A stretch of DNA of 64,000 nucleotides from Haliclona indistincta (lineage: Eukaryota; Porifera; Demospongiae; Haplosclerida; Chalinidae), in assembly GCA_964017065.1 (NCBI GenBank), contig OZ024788.1, positions 7,783,202 to 7,847,201 of the forward strand. Direction: 5' to 3'. Of this stretch, positions 24,701-36,533 are shown in pieces (within the stretch, counting starts at the first letter, position 1; every line of letters starts with the position of its first letter). Under the pieces are notes generated by a model, which worked only from the letters and a program-made list of their open reading frames with translations, was not told the DNA's origin and searched no databases. The position numbers and the translations under genes are program-made.

Positions 24701-27700
24701 TTTCTATGTACATGTTTGTGTAATGATGCTGGTACATTGCTCTATAACACTTCTCTCCTATCTGCAGATGAAAGTGTTGCCATCACTGCTCAGCTCTTGT
24801 CACTCACTGCAGCTTGCTCTCCTGCTCTCATCCTCACTTCATCTCACCGGGCTATCCAGTAAAGCAGCCAACAGCCTCATCACTATCACCTCCTCGTGTT
24901 CTGAAGTGGAGACCATTCACCAGTGGGCATTGTCACGCCAGGCATGGTTGTGTGGAGAAACATCTGACCTGGCATATTCTAGTCTATGTGATATTGTAAC
25001 CAAGAAAGCTGGTGGTGGAGGGAATGTGATGTTGATGCATTGCCATCTTGCTCTTGCCTACACATCACTGTTACGCGGAGAGGTACGAAACTGCAATGGG
25101 TGCACAGACTGCAATGGGTGGGTATCTTGATGCACAGGTCCTGTTGAGCTAGTGCATAGCTACAGCAATTTACACCGGCACAGAATTTATACTGCATTTC
25201 CTCGAATGGAACCATTTCCAAACATAGTCTAAATAAGCATTCGGTAAGCACTAAGGTTTATCAATCTCGAGAACTCCAGTTTGTATGTAAAAATTTTATT
25301 TCGAAAGGTCAAAATAAGAAATAGAGCCCCGGGCTTTTATTCAAGGAATATGGTACTGCTGTCCTTATACACTTGAAAGAGATATTTGACCTGTATAAGT
25401 ATTTAGAAATAATTCATCACATTTTTTGCAGATGGAACGCTGTCGTCAACTAATCTCTGGTGTACTAAGTGACTCTGTTCTCTCTCAACGTTTGCAATCA
25501 TCGTATGCCATCACGGCACAAGCAGCCATAATAACCTCAAGTTACCTGCAGCGGCAAGGGTCTTCTGTTCTTCCTTGGGAGAAGTATTTAGAGCACCTTC
25601 AATCCACTTCTACCTCATCTAATACTAACAACACTGCCTTCAAGTTGACAGAATTGGAACTATTGGTTGAAGCACTGAAGCTTCTTCGATCACTTGCTCA
25701 TAGTAACGCCACCATTACCACCTCTAGTCAGCAAGATACATTAGAAGATGAAGACAGTGTATGCCTTGATGATGCTGTGATAGAGGAAGATGCTGGTTGT
25801 GTAGTGGTTTCGTACTCTCTCTTCTCTTGGGAAGTGATGGAGAGGCTGTTGCAGTGCTTGCTGGAAGTGGGAACACTGTGCGTTAGACAGGGCGCTGTAC
25901 GAGATGGCATACACTACTATAAGGAAGGTCTTGTGCTGGCTCAGAGAATGTGCCTCAAGTACCGGTAAGTATGGAGTGGAGCCTTGCACTCTAGGACCCA
26001 AAAAATTATCCCAGTGTATATAATATTTTTGCGATTGAATTCTGTGTCTGCAAAATATAGTGGGGTTCCACTGTACGTAATTGTTGTGCCTAGCCTAGCT
26101 TGTTTATTATGATAGTCACCAAACCACAACTGATGAAGTCATGAATATAGTTCACACCTGTGTGTTAGAACTGTGCCGAACCATGCCATACATTGTGATC
26201 AATCACCCCAACCGTGCAGGAAGCGGTCCACCTAGGGCTGAGGTACTGCAATGGTGCAATTTACAATTGAGTTGTAGCACAGGAGAGATTTGAAACCAGT
26301 CCAGTTCAGTTCTTGTGCATAGTTTGAACGTTGTATTAATACTGCTACTGTAACAAATTTCATAGCATGATCGGTTTAGCGTGACGATTCTTTGTTACAT
26401 GTCTTGTTTTTGTTCTGTAGTTGTGTGGAGTTTATGGTTCTGATCTCTGATGCAAGAAGGCTAAGTGGGGAGGCATCTGCAGCTCAATCCTTGCTCTTCA
26501 AGGCATCAGAGCTTCTTCAACTAAAGAGCTACCTGCTATCCTTCATGCCGCTCTCTGACGAAGACTCACTTGTAGAAGAAATGTCACAACTCACACTCTC
26601 ATCTCCACCGATCCTTTCCTCATTGCACAAGCACCAATTTCTGACTATCTCCATTCTTCATTCATGTGCGCAACAGCTTCTGTCTCAATATCCATCTAAA
26701 GCCTCTTCTATTCTTGAGCATACTTCCATTCTTCTAAAATCCACTGTCTTTCCTGCTCTATCTCTTCAAAATGCTAATCTCAAAGCTGAATTATTGCTGT
26801 CACAGCAAAAGCCGTCTCAAGCAATGGCTGTGTGTAAACCTGAAATTATAGGGTTTGACTCTCAGCTTGTAGTCGATTGTTTACTACGAATGCAATATGC
26901 TCAGCTTCATTTTACGTATGGACAAGCAATTCTTATGGATGTCATTCTCTGTTGGCCTCATCTTTCCTCTTGTATCTGGGAGGGCGTAGGAGGACTTGGA
27001 GGAGGCCAAGATGAAGAGGAGGATGAGGAGGAAGTGATTGCCCCCAAGCGTGCTCAGAGATGTACAAGAAGATTGAACCTGAGCAGTGATGGTGATGAAA
27101 CAGAGTCTAAAGCAAAGGGAAGGGGCAAGAGAAAAGGAAAAGGAAAGAGAACTAAACCAAAGCCAGAACCTAAGCAGAAAACAACCTCAATCACTTCTTC
27201 ATCACTACCTTCTTTCCTCTATCCTGTCATTTCGAACCTTCTCACTTCCTATCAACTTTGTCATCCATCATGCTGCTTTGTTCTTCTTCGTGAAGTCTCA
27301 CAACTACTGACTGTGTGCTTGGCTTCTTGGGATCATCTCACTGCCTCTCACTTCCTTCTTCACTCTTCCCATCTCACACTTACACATCAAACCATTCTCA
27401 ACCTCGGCCGTAAAATAAGAAACTCTCTGACTGTGTCTCTTCCTTCTCTCGTTCTGTCCAGTTTGATGAATGATTCTATATCTAGTAATGTACATTCAGT
27501 CGAACTTGCTCATACTCTACAAGCTAGAAACACTCTTCTCCTTTCCACACCTTGCGCTCCAAACCTCTCATGCACACAGCGACTAATCGATTCTTTACCA
27601 AGCGACTGGACTTTCTGTCAAGTGGTATTAGTGAGGAATTTCTTTGACTCTAACCTCCGTTGTCTTGTGATGGTGAGAGTTAGGAGTGGGAAGCAGCCTG

Positions 27701-30097
27701 TGATTGTTCGAATACCCTTGAAACTGCCCGAGAAGGTATTTGCAACACACTATGTTTTTTGTGCTTCAAGAGCTCACGTACTGACATGTATAAATTATTT
27801 TTTTTATCAATTCAGGATGTTGTTGACACTCTATCGTCCTCGAACTTGTTGTCTCAATTTGATACTCTAATGTCAGCCAGTCTTGACTCTATGAAGCTAA
27901 CCAATAAGAGAGAATGGTGGAGCTCAAGAAAGCGACTGAATGTTGAGCTCAAGGTAACTGAAAATAAAAGAATCTTTTACTTCTTCTCTTACTCACTTTG
28001 CAGGAATTACTTGATAACCTAGAGAAAACATGGTTTGGTCCATGGCGGCTTCTTCTGCAAGGATTTACAGAAGAGTCTTCTGACAGTCTCGCTGCATTCC
28101 TTCACCGACGTAGTTGTACTCCTGTGTCTGATGTATGGACAGAGATACTGGCTAATGCTGATGACATGTCACGAGAGGACGTTGCAACTGTACTCAGTGC
28201 TGTTTGCAAAAAAGCAGTTCCAGACAAAGTGATCACAGAGGTGAGTCAGGTATTTGAAGTCAACACTCATGACTAAGGATCCACTGGCTTGATGTTGTGT
28301 ATGTATTCTGTGCATCTGCTAAAACCTTATGAACGTGTATCATGACTCATGTGTTACCCTTTAACCCTTAATGACGCCTTTAGGCATCTAATTGACTCCA
28401 CCTACTCTAGACGTCATAAATAGTGTAAAAAGTGCTTTAGAAAGGTCGAACTAAGTTTGCTTCAAGGTGCCCAGAATGGCATAGAATATGGTCTAAACTT
28501 TGCACCTGGACACCACCAGGTTTTTGTATCAGTCACCAGGGCTAAGTGAAGACCAAAGTTGTTGGGAAATGATGAGGTCGCAGCACTTAAGTGGCTTCAG
28601 TGCCAAAGTGGGAGTGGCCAACTCGGGGTTTAGTACATGGTCATAAACTTTTATATGCCAGGAAAAAACAGTGCTAATTTGGAACAGCTAGCGTACTGCA
28701 TGTTGCAAGACAAACTGCCAAATTATAGCAAGTCAAATTTTCGTCAAAATAATTCAGTAACTAAAGAGTTAACTGGCATGCTTAGTGCGTTAGTCCTTTA
28801 TGTTTCTAGTACCAATTACTTAATATTATACATAGGTAAGTTAAGACAAGAACTTGCTTACCAAAAGAATGTTTTCTTGTAAAAAATAATACTCCGTGGC
28901 GGGGAATCGAACCCCGGTCTCCCGCGTGACAGGCGGGGATACTCACCACTATACTACCACGGATTATTAGTTAAATGAGCTTGATCGTTCCTGTCATGCA
29001 TTTTACTGTTGTATTTTCTCATCAACTTTTGATATTTTCTATTCAGTATTTACATGATGAATGTTTTGCATACTATAGGTAATGAAATTACTTTCCACGT
29101 GCCAACCCTCCACATCACGAGGCCCGCTCCTTCTCTGCCTTGGTCCGCGACTACAGTCACTCCCACTTGAAAGTCAGCCATGTTTAATCAAGCAACCAAC
29201 ATCTCGTGTTCCTTCTCTTGTGTTTCTTGCAAGCCTCATTACTCTTCAAACTTCTTCTAGTTTTTCTTCTTCAATCTCAATCGACACCAGCCGCACATTC
29301 TATGTTCTCAATCCAAAAGGGGACCTTATGAATACTGAGAAAATGTTCAAAGTGTGGTTTACAGAGAGAGGATGGAAAGGGGTGGTATCTCGAGAACCAA
29401 CTGCAAATGAGATTTCACTTGCTCTTAAAGATCACCACATGTTTATGTGAGTTATTGTTACATTACTGAATCTCTCTTTTTGATAAATTGTACATCACAA
29501 AACCCTTACATGTATATCAACCTTTATCAGATACTGTGGTCATGGTTCTGGAAGAGAGTTTCTTCCGTCCAATCGTCTCCAGCAGTTGTCATGTTTGGCT
29601 ACTGTTATACAGATGGGTTGTAGCTCAGGAAAACTATCGGTATGTGTCTTCATCAATGCTATGGTACACTGTGTTTGTGCTTTATTGTTTAGGTTAATGG
29701 ATCATTGGATCCAACTGGTTACGCTATGAACTACCTGATAGCTGGATGGTAAGTCAACTCTTAGTTTCGTATTTCAAGTTCCCACAGCTATGAGCATTTA
29801 CATTTGGTTGCCTTTATACATGACTAGATAAAGTAATGTGGCGTCATCTGTTCCTATAATATGTATGTACACTGTCTTTTCCATTATAGTCCTTGCATCG
29901 TTGGTAATTTGTGGGACGTCACAGATCAAGATATCGATCGCTACTGCAAGACTCTGCTCAAATCATGGCTCAATCAAAATCCTCCTGGGACTCTGTTACA
30001 GTCAACTGCCTGTTCTTCTCGTGAAATTTGCACACTGCCTTATCTAATTGGTGCTAGCCCAGTTGTGTATGGCTTACCAACTACTCGACACCTGTAA
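21742..30097 (+). CDS. ESPL1: Separase (cohesin-cleaving cysteine protease, C50)
   Basis: Predicted 1,847 aa. Exons: 21742-21813, 21932-23380, 23429-23634, 23684-23785, 23838-24119, 24371-24524, 24768-25082, 25432-25964, 26421-27735, 27816-27953, 28004-28240, 29079-29446, 29531-29639, 29693-29748, 29890-30097 (5,544 nt). Separase cleaves the kleisin subunit of cohesin at anaphase. The long N-terminal part is helical-repeat-like. A Lys/Arg-rich stretch with acidic flanks (about 27010-27180) could be a nuclear localisation signal. The C-terminal protease domain shows YCGHGSG (catalytic His about 1728), QMGCSSG (catalytic Cys about 1754), then LIAGCPCIVGNLWDVTDQDI and YLIGASPVVYGLP, all signatures of the family. 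The catalytic dyad is intact. Upstream ATGs at 21702 and 21726 would open a short overlapping uORF if included in the mRNA. The intron at 28241-29078 hosts a tRNA gene. Confidence 0.95.
24125..24304. mobile_element. Foldback MITE, family B, copy 2
   Basis: About 180 bp in a separase intron, with the family-B core in inverse orientation relative to the copy at 14908-15093. A further CGAAAAT-rich foldback-like stretch sits in the next intron (about 24550-24700). Confidence 0.7.
26116..26253 (+). other. Possible cassette exon of separase
   Basis: A 138-nt stretch in the intron between exons ending 25964 and starting 26421. It has an AG acceptor, a GTGCAA donor, an open frame of 46 codons, and phases that fit both neighbours. 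Direct splicing of the neighbours gives a more natural helical repeat, so this would be an optional insert or a chance ORF. Confidence 0.3.
28892..28963 (-). tRNA. tRNA-Asp(GTC): tRNA-Asp (anticodon GTC)
   Basis: 72-nt gene read on the minus strand. The acceptor arms TCCGTGG and CCACGGA pair perfectly, with discriminator G. The anticodon stem CCCGC/GCGGG encloses loop CTGTCAC, anticodon GTC. The T arm is CCGGGGTTCGATTCCCCG. The internal A box (TAGTATAGTGGTGAGTA) and B box (GGTTCGATTCC) are intact. A run of six T follows the 3' end as a pol III terminator. It sits antisense within a separase intron and has no intron of its own. Confidence 0.97.
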
Positions 30098-30301
30098 TAA
30101 TATTTTAATTATTCCACATTATTTACCCACAAGATAATCATATGACGCTGTAGTTGTTCCAGACAGGAAGTTATAAATATCATATTACTGCCATAAAAGG
30201 ACTTAGTTCTTATTGAATCTATTTATAGCACGTGATTAGCATGATTATTACGTCATGAAGTAACTAAACATAGTAACCGGTGTGGGTGTGGTCTTGATTG
30301 G

Positions 30302-30308
30302 TATAAAA
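30302..30308 (+). promoter_or_regulatory. TATA box of the bZIP gene
   Basis: TATAAAA 59 nt upstream of the codon ATG at 30367, with an inverted CCAAT (ATTGG) directly before it. Confidence 0.65.
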
Positions 30309-30335
30309 GATCTGGCAAGCTTCGTCATTTCAGAG

Positions 30336-30345
30336 TGACTCAGCA
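30336..30345. promoter_or_regulatory. NF-E2 / antioxidant-response-type site at the bZIP gene start
   Basis: TGACTCAGCA, the reverse complement of TGCTGAGTCA, begins 34 nt after the start of the TATA box, so it overlaps or abuts the expected transcription start. This is the sequence bound by CNC-bZIP/small-Maf dimers, the same protein family encoded by this gene. A CRE-like half site (TACGTCA) lies upstream near 30249. Confidence 0.6.
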
Positions 30346-30366
30346 CAGCGATCATAAATAAGAACT

Positions 30367-31903
30367 ATGGAGTACCCAGAAGCTTATTCTAATAGTCCTT
30401 TTGTGACTGACGAGTTCTTGGCGCCTCTGTTAGAGAGCGTACCCGCCGATTCACACCCGTTTCTTCCTGACGATTGTTTGTACGCTTCTCCAGCGGTTGT
30501 AGACGGGAAACTTAAAGTTGGTGACGGTGAAGAAGACGACGAAGGATTTGAAGGTACGGTCATAGATAATACCACAATAGTATCTTGTAATGAAACGTTG
30601 TGACGTACTGTGTTTACTGAACCTTGTTTTCATTTTTGTAGACTTTTGTGAGGACGAAGACGTGTTGATTCGTCAGGGAAACCCTAACTTGCCTAACGTC
30701 CAGGCATTGAGTCTCCAAGAAATAAACTCTGCTGACCTTGAGGACCTCTTCCTGCCCAGTACTGGGCTTGACACAGACGACTTGTTTATGGCAGCCCCAC
30801 TTGTCCTTCCAGCCGAAATGACCAAGCAACCCTGTGATGAATTGCTTGAACTTGATCAGGGAGTGGCTATGGAGGTATCGGCTGATCACCACGGGTTCGT
30901 GAGTGAAACCCAAACTTATGATCTTCCACTCAACAACTCACCAATCTCCAGTTTTTCTCCTTCCGCAAGTGTCGTCACATCCTCTTCTTTTCCAGACGTA
31001 CTCTGCTCTCCCTATCTCACGAGCCCAGCGGCACAACAGACCTTCACCTATCCCACTCCTCCTCCTCCTGCTCCCGTGTCAGTGAATATACCTGACCAGC
31101 TAGTAGCAGCTGATAATCCTCCTTCTCTAGTCCCTGTGTCTGCCTCACGACAAAACAGTGAACTCGACTTGATCTGCACAATTCTTGGAGAGGATCTGGC
31201 AGCATCGAGTAGCCAAAGCACACAGCCAACCACTCTTACTAACTCATACTCAGACTCTCCGCTACAACTTCATGACGTTCACTCTTTAATGATTAATTCT
31301 CCTCCACAATCCGTATTGAGCTGTGATGGTTCTACTTTCACTGACTCGCGCACAGATTGCGATGTCATGTCCCTCGCGTCCTCTTTGCCTTCCCCATCTC
31401 CTTCTTGGTTATGCACTGGGAAAAATCTAGACACTGAAAGATCAAACAGAGGCTCACAAACTGAAAGACGGTTGTCACCAAGTCGTTCACCAATTGCTGA
31501 ACCGATGCAAACAAGCTCAGACGGAACTCCTTCACCACTTAACAGATCAAGAGGCAGCACCTCTAGTGATGCAGGACCTGAAAAGGACCAATTCATTAAA
31601 ATGCCGTTTTATGACTTTAAAAAAATACTTGATAATCCTGCGGTTTCTGAACGAGACAAGGAGGATGTCAAGGGCATCCGTAGACGTGGAAAGAACAAGG
31701 TTGCAGCAAAAGTGTGTAGGCAGAGGAAGCTTGATCTAATCAATGGACTACAGTATGAAATAGACTTATTAAAAGGAGAAAAAGACAAATTGCTTGATAG
31801 AACAAAAGCTGAACAGCAAAGATTACAGTGGTACAAACATCGATGGAGCAAGCTAGTAGCCAATAATGGTGTTAGCAGTTCTAGTAATGTTATCGTTTCA
31901 TAG
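30367..31903 (+). CDS. CNC-family bZIP transcription factor (NFE2L/NRF-like)
   Basis: Predicted 482 aa; exons 30367-30553 and 30642-31903 (1,449 nt). Residues 1 to about 330 are acidic, then Ser/Pro-rich, consistent with an activation region. Near the C-terminus a CNC-type region (FIKMPFYDFKKILDN...) precedes the basic region GIRRRGKNKVAAKVCRQRK and a leucine zipper of a few heptads. RRRGKNKVAA..CR.RKL is diagnostic of the cap'n'collar class (NFE2, NRF1/2, SKN-1-like), which dimerises with small Maf and activates detoxification and redox genes. I see no clear DxETGE Keap1 degron or NRF1-type membrane anchor, so control by Keap1 or ER retention is not evident. The gene is compact, with one short intron and a TATA promoter, and follows separase by only 269 bp. 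Confidence 0.92.
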
Positions 31904-31952
31904 CAATATCACTCATCTATTCATTTATGTGATGTAGGATTTCTTGACTTAA

Positions 31953-32599
31953 GGTGGCGGTACACCTTTGCTCATTAATTATTCATGAGTTACAAGCAAA
32001 ATATTATGCGAACACTGTATCGAGACGAAACGCGCTACAATGGCGCAAAGACAAGTAACAGAGACGCCAAGGACTGTTCTTCTGCAGCAATCTTAAAGCT
32101 AAGTTCAGATGTAAAGTGGCTAGGCAGCAGCGACCACAAAGCACATCGTTGAATTTTTCGAGTTTCTGCGTCAACTTTTGTCCCAGCCTTGCCAGAGAAA
32201 CACGAAAAAACACCGCCAATCGATGGTTCTACATCCAGCGGAGGGCCATTCCTAGTCTGCAGATGTCCTGATAAGCTAGCGCCGAGAAATGACACGATAT
32301 GTTAAAACTCAAGGGCGATCCCGCGCCTTCTTTGAGCCATAAATTTCAAACTACTTCTTTTTCGACAATATTTTTAGTCACTGGCCCTGCCCATGCCTTT
32401 GTAGAACGGAGAAAACCTGGTCACACGGTCCGCTGATTAGAGCTGATCGAAAACTTTGACGCAGAAAAAGTCCACCAGTACCGAGTCTCCAGTAAACCGC
32501 GAGCCAACCACAGCTGTATTAGTACATACATGACATGATGATATTCATAGTGCGCATTATATGCGCAATATTGTACGCACTAAATAGGGTACCGCCACC
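31953..32599. mobile_element. TTAA-flanked inverted-repeat element (piggyBac-like, non-autonomous)
   Basis: Inverted ends GGTGGCGGTAC and GTACCGCCACC are directly flanked by TTAA on both sides (31949-31952, 32600-32603), the target duplication of piggyBac-type transposons. The 647-bp interior has no recognisable transposase. It fills the gap between two convergent genes (bZIP +, NEMP -). The right end lies next to AATAAA at 32604, which may now serve as the bZIP poly(A) signal. Confidence 0.75.
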
Positions 32600-32671
32600 T
32601 TAAAATAAATTTTTTTCCAAACAGTTATTGTCAGGGCATACAGTATAAACTATGGGTGTAATACAAAGTAG

Positions 32672-35600
32672 CTATTTCCAATGGTAGCGTTTAGTAGGTG
32701 ATGGTGATGGTGGAGAGGAGGAACTCCCTATGAATGAGACTTCTGGTGATGGTATGCTGTCCTCTTCATCAGACGAATCATAGAACCAAGAATACTCTGC
32801 TTCGTGTTGATCCCTCTCATGAACTGACACATGGTCTTTCCCAGCCATGAATTTCAATAACCTGGTGGTGGTAAAATAATTGTTTATGATATTTACAACT
32901 TTAAGAGCAAATTTGCAAAAGTTTAACACCCAAGTCAAGTATGAAATTCAACAACAATTTTGATAAAACCAGCCTGGTTGGTAGGGCTAGAGGTAACAGT
33001 GGTTTACGAAGTTCTTGCACAGCACCATAGCGCGAAGTCAAAGGCGGAAATAAACGTTGACCAATCAAATCCACTCCTGGTCACGTATAAGCAATAGCCA
33101 TGTGTTTGATTGGTCAACGTCATACTTCCGGTCTTGACCTTTCTTTGCAAGATACTCGTAAACCGCTGTAGCCTCGTACCAAGGCCTTCGAGAGGGGAGG
33201 AGCAGCGTAGAGGAATGCCTAAGCCCTGGTATACACTGTATATGCATGATTGTGCGTTGATTTCTACTGCTTCCTGGTAAAATTTATTAATATGGTCTTG
33301 AAACTTTATCGCATGATCCACCATAGACAGTATGAACTGAAGCTGTTTGTGTCCTACATGAGAGCTTTAAGCTGGAGAGAGCAAACTGCTAAAATCAAAG
33401 CGAGCACGTGTTTCTTAATTGCACACATGCACTTACAGTGTATAATTACCCGTGCACAGTATGCAGGAGGGTTAATTGTTTGACTTTTTCTGTGCACGTA
33501 CGTATTATATATGTGTCGCAAAAAAAACACACGCCTGTTCGCATCTTGACGCTAAAAAATCTCCACGAAAACACTCTCTGCAGCTTCTACACTGAATTTA
33601 TAGTCCTGTGAAGACATTTTCAGTGCTGAAAAGCCTTGCTCGTGCAGCTATTCCATGGCTTTCTAAAGCTACGTGTCCTTGTAAGAGCACTTTACGGCAT
33701 TGTGGGTGTGTCACCCAACCTCATATCCATTGATATCGACGTACTGGCCTGCACTCAATCTCACATGTACCGTCATCAGGAGCTGTCTATGGACTAGCTG
33801 TTGCAGTATTGCTGGAGTAGTCGTGTACTAACTATGTAGATCTTAGCTCAGCACAAAGGTATGTGTTCAATGTAAAGTAGAATGTAAGAGAAATTGTTTA
33901 ACATGATTTCCACTTCATTTGACCAAAACCATTTCCTAAGAAATTGGCCTGGATACGAGGCTGGCTAGAGGGTACGTGTATGTCATGTACAAGAAATAAG
34001 AACAACATACCCTTCTTGGTTACTATTAACTTTGTTATATAATGATGGATTCCTTCTGCAATATTGTCGTAGCTCATTCAAAGCTGTGTCAGTCTCTACC
34101 ACAGCTTGATGTTCATATTCTTCTATTGTGAGTAGCTTTCTCTTAGGGTAATGGCGAAACAGCTTTAGTATTGGACGTAGGCAGAAACAACTAAAGGATT
34201 TGAAGATAAATGCTGTTACTATACACTGAGCAACTTACCAATAATTAAAGACACGCAATAGTTTTGACCTAGTATAGTAGAACACAATAACCACACATAG
34301 TAGAGCTATCGACAAGGTTTGAAGCTGAGTGGAGCCCCATACCAACAGCAGACCGATCAACTGAAGTCCCCACTGCAACAAAGAGAGAGTGCGTACACTG
34401 GCTGGGCCCCTCCAGTAGAGAAAAGCAAAACTAGCAACGCCTGACACGACAATGTAAAGTAGAATATAAGCGAAATTGTTCAACATGATTTCCACTCCAT
34501 TTGACCACAACCATTTGCAAACGAGTATTGCTGCTCCATAACCACTGAACAACACCCCCAAACCAAGTAGATTTTTCTAGAGAGAGGGAGACAGATAGAG
34601 AACAGAGAGAGATAGACAGACAGAGAGAGAGAGAGAAGAGAGATTGTATGTGAAAATGCCTAGCCACAACATAAAGTAGCCCTGACACAACAGCTATTGT
34701 TGACACCATACAACCAGAAGCACTTGGCTTGATTAGGATAGGGTCATAGGACAGTAAGGACATGCATGTAGAATGCCTAGCAGGGTTTCAGGGTGCCCTC
34801 GGATTCCCCCCTGGAATTTCACCAAACACCCTTGGTTATAAATCATTTATAAATTGTAATGGCAACGGAAGTTGTCTAATAGTGTATATACTCGTCAGCA
34901 TCTGGGGGGCACAGCCCCAGGCCCCCTGCTGTTGTGTTTCCTCATTACAAATCCTGTATGATGAAACCCTTCCTAGTATTTTCTAGCTCATAGAATAATA
35001 TAGGATGCCCTCAATAATGATAATCAACAACTCACTTTGGGAACAAATTTACTGAACACATACAACAAGACGAGTAAAGATGCCACGATACCAATTGAAA
35101 TACCACTAGCATAGTAGAATGTGGCATTCCTACGAGAACAACAAAAAACAAACGGTACAAAATTCTTTCACTTGTGAAATACCTGCTAAACCCAGGAGCT
35201 AAAAAAAATAAGAATAGTCCGACCAGTAGAAGAATAGGATAATAATAAACAAACTCTAAAAGAGACAGAGCATAGAATTATCATGTGTTTATGAACTACA
35301 CTTACTTTTCTCAAATGTTATAGTAAATGTCACATCGTCACCTCTAACACCCACACACGTCGTGTCATAAGGACTGAATGAATCACTCAAGTCATCTTTC
35401 AGAGCACTACCACTACGACTGGTGCTGCTCCACCAACTACCACCAACGCTGCTTTGCTGATGAATACTATATGAACTGTTGCCCACCAGAAGAGTCAGAT
35501 CAGCATAGTTGTTGGAGGTGACAGTGATGACATTACGGTGCCATGCGTGACACAAGGCAGGAAGGCTATTGATGTCAATGGGCCTTATACAGTACACCTT

Positions 35601-36533
35601 GACACCACCTGAATACACTACACCAGTATCTAAATGCTAAAGTGACAAGACAAAAGATGACTGAAAATTTTAGTTAGGCTGACTTATAGATGACTTCGGT
35701 GTGAACTCTCACCTCATAAAACGCGAGGCAATCTTGGTAGGCGTGCCTAGGTAGAGCGTTTGAGTTACACCCCTTTGGGGTCAGTGCTGCCTTCTTCCGT
35801 GTGATAAAGCAAGAAAACTTTAAAATCAGAGGCCTGCGTTGCTTGAAGAGCGATTACTACTCCCAAACTTTAAATCTGAGGCCTGAAGAGCGGCGGCTAC
35901 ACCCAAAAGCCACGGTGTAATACAGGTGTGTCTTTTGGGCGTAGCAATTGCTCTTGGAGGCCTCAGATTTAAAGTTTGGAAGTAGTAATTGCTCTTCAAG
36001 CAACTCAGGCCTATGATTTTATAGTTTTCTTGCTTTATCACACGAAAGAAGGCAGCACTGACCCCAAAGGGGTGTAACTCAAACGCTCTACCTAGGCACG
36101 CCTACCAAGATTGCCTCGCGTTTAATGAGGTGAGAGTTCACACCGAAGTCATCTATACAACACTCAAAACTATCTTTACTAGAAAAATACCTTTCTTTGT
36201 TCTCTCAAACTAACACTTTCACCTGTAAAGGGGCGGTTATGGGGTGTGGTTTTAATAATAAAATTAATTATTGTATTATTATTATGATCAAGTCTAGTCA
36301 CAATACAAACCCGTAATATTATTAGAAGCTATATAGATTGACACGTACAATCATAGGCCTGTGACTAGACCATTATATCATGTGTTTTGTTTAACGGACG
36401 CCGTATGGGCTCAATCATGAAACTTACATTCGCTTTGAGGACAAATATCTCGCCATCTATCACCTAGCACTCTCATACACGACAGCAATACAAGCAGAGA
36501 GACAAGCAGCATTTGTACAGTTGACCAGCCCAT
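32672..36533 (-). CDS. NEMP: NEMP/TMEM194 nuclear envelope integral membrane protein
   Basis: Predicted 454 aa. Exons: 36428-36533, 35306-35629, 35183-35255, 35036-35129, 34668-34727, 34239-34576, 34011-34190, 32672-32861 (1,365 nt). A signal peptide (about 1-24) is followed by a luminal beta-rich domain with Cys pairs (about 25-145), then about five membrane helices. The first is followed by the family stretch FYYASGISIGIVASLLVLLY and FVPK. The nucleoplasmic tail has LLTIEEYEHQAVVETDTALNELRQYC and FMAGKDHVSVHE, ending in an acidic, Ser/Pro-rich segment. NEMP proteins sit in the inner nuclear membrane, bind emerin/Ran, stiffen the nuclear envelope and are important in the germline. The length is close to the human 444-aa protein. 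Intron 1 holds a 473-bp palindrome, and intron 7 carries a fragment copied from exon 6. Confidence 0.93.
33868..33940 (-). pseudogene. Partial duplicate of a NEMP exon inside a NEMP intron
   Basis: About 73 bp matching 34450-34522 (part of the exon 34239-34576) with several substitutions, in the same orientation, inside the last intron. No functional splice sites or long frame are retained, so it is a relic of a local duplication. Confidence 0.7.
35685..36157. mobile_element. 473-bp near-perfect palindrome (foldback element)
   Basis: Both ends read TATAGATGACTTCGGTGTGA as inverted copies. The arms of about 215 bp match almost throughout (for example CACGCCTACCAAGATTGCCT opposite AGGCAATCTTGGTAGGCGTG), leaving a small centre near 35905-35930. 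TA at each outer edge fits a TA target duplication. It lies in NEMP intron 1. Confidence 0.85.

Noticed and set aside
28360..28640. Possible transposon end (TTTAACCCTTAATGACG) in a separase intron
   Set aside because: Only one end looks transposon-like; I could not find a matching inverted partner or target duplication.
32004..32295. 71- and 86-codon minus ORFs between bZIP and NEMP
   Set aside because: They lie wholly within the TTAA-flanked element and resemble no transposase or other family.
33004..33324. 106-codon minus ORF in the last NEMP intron
   Set aside because: No splice logic and no family resemblance; the flanking NEMP exons join in phase without it.
34760..34990. 74-codon plus ORF (34762-34986)
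   Set aside because: Repeat-like sequence (GGGGGGCACAGCCCCAGG) inside a NEMP intron on the opposite strand.
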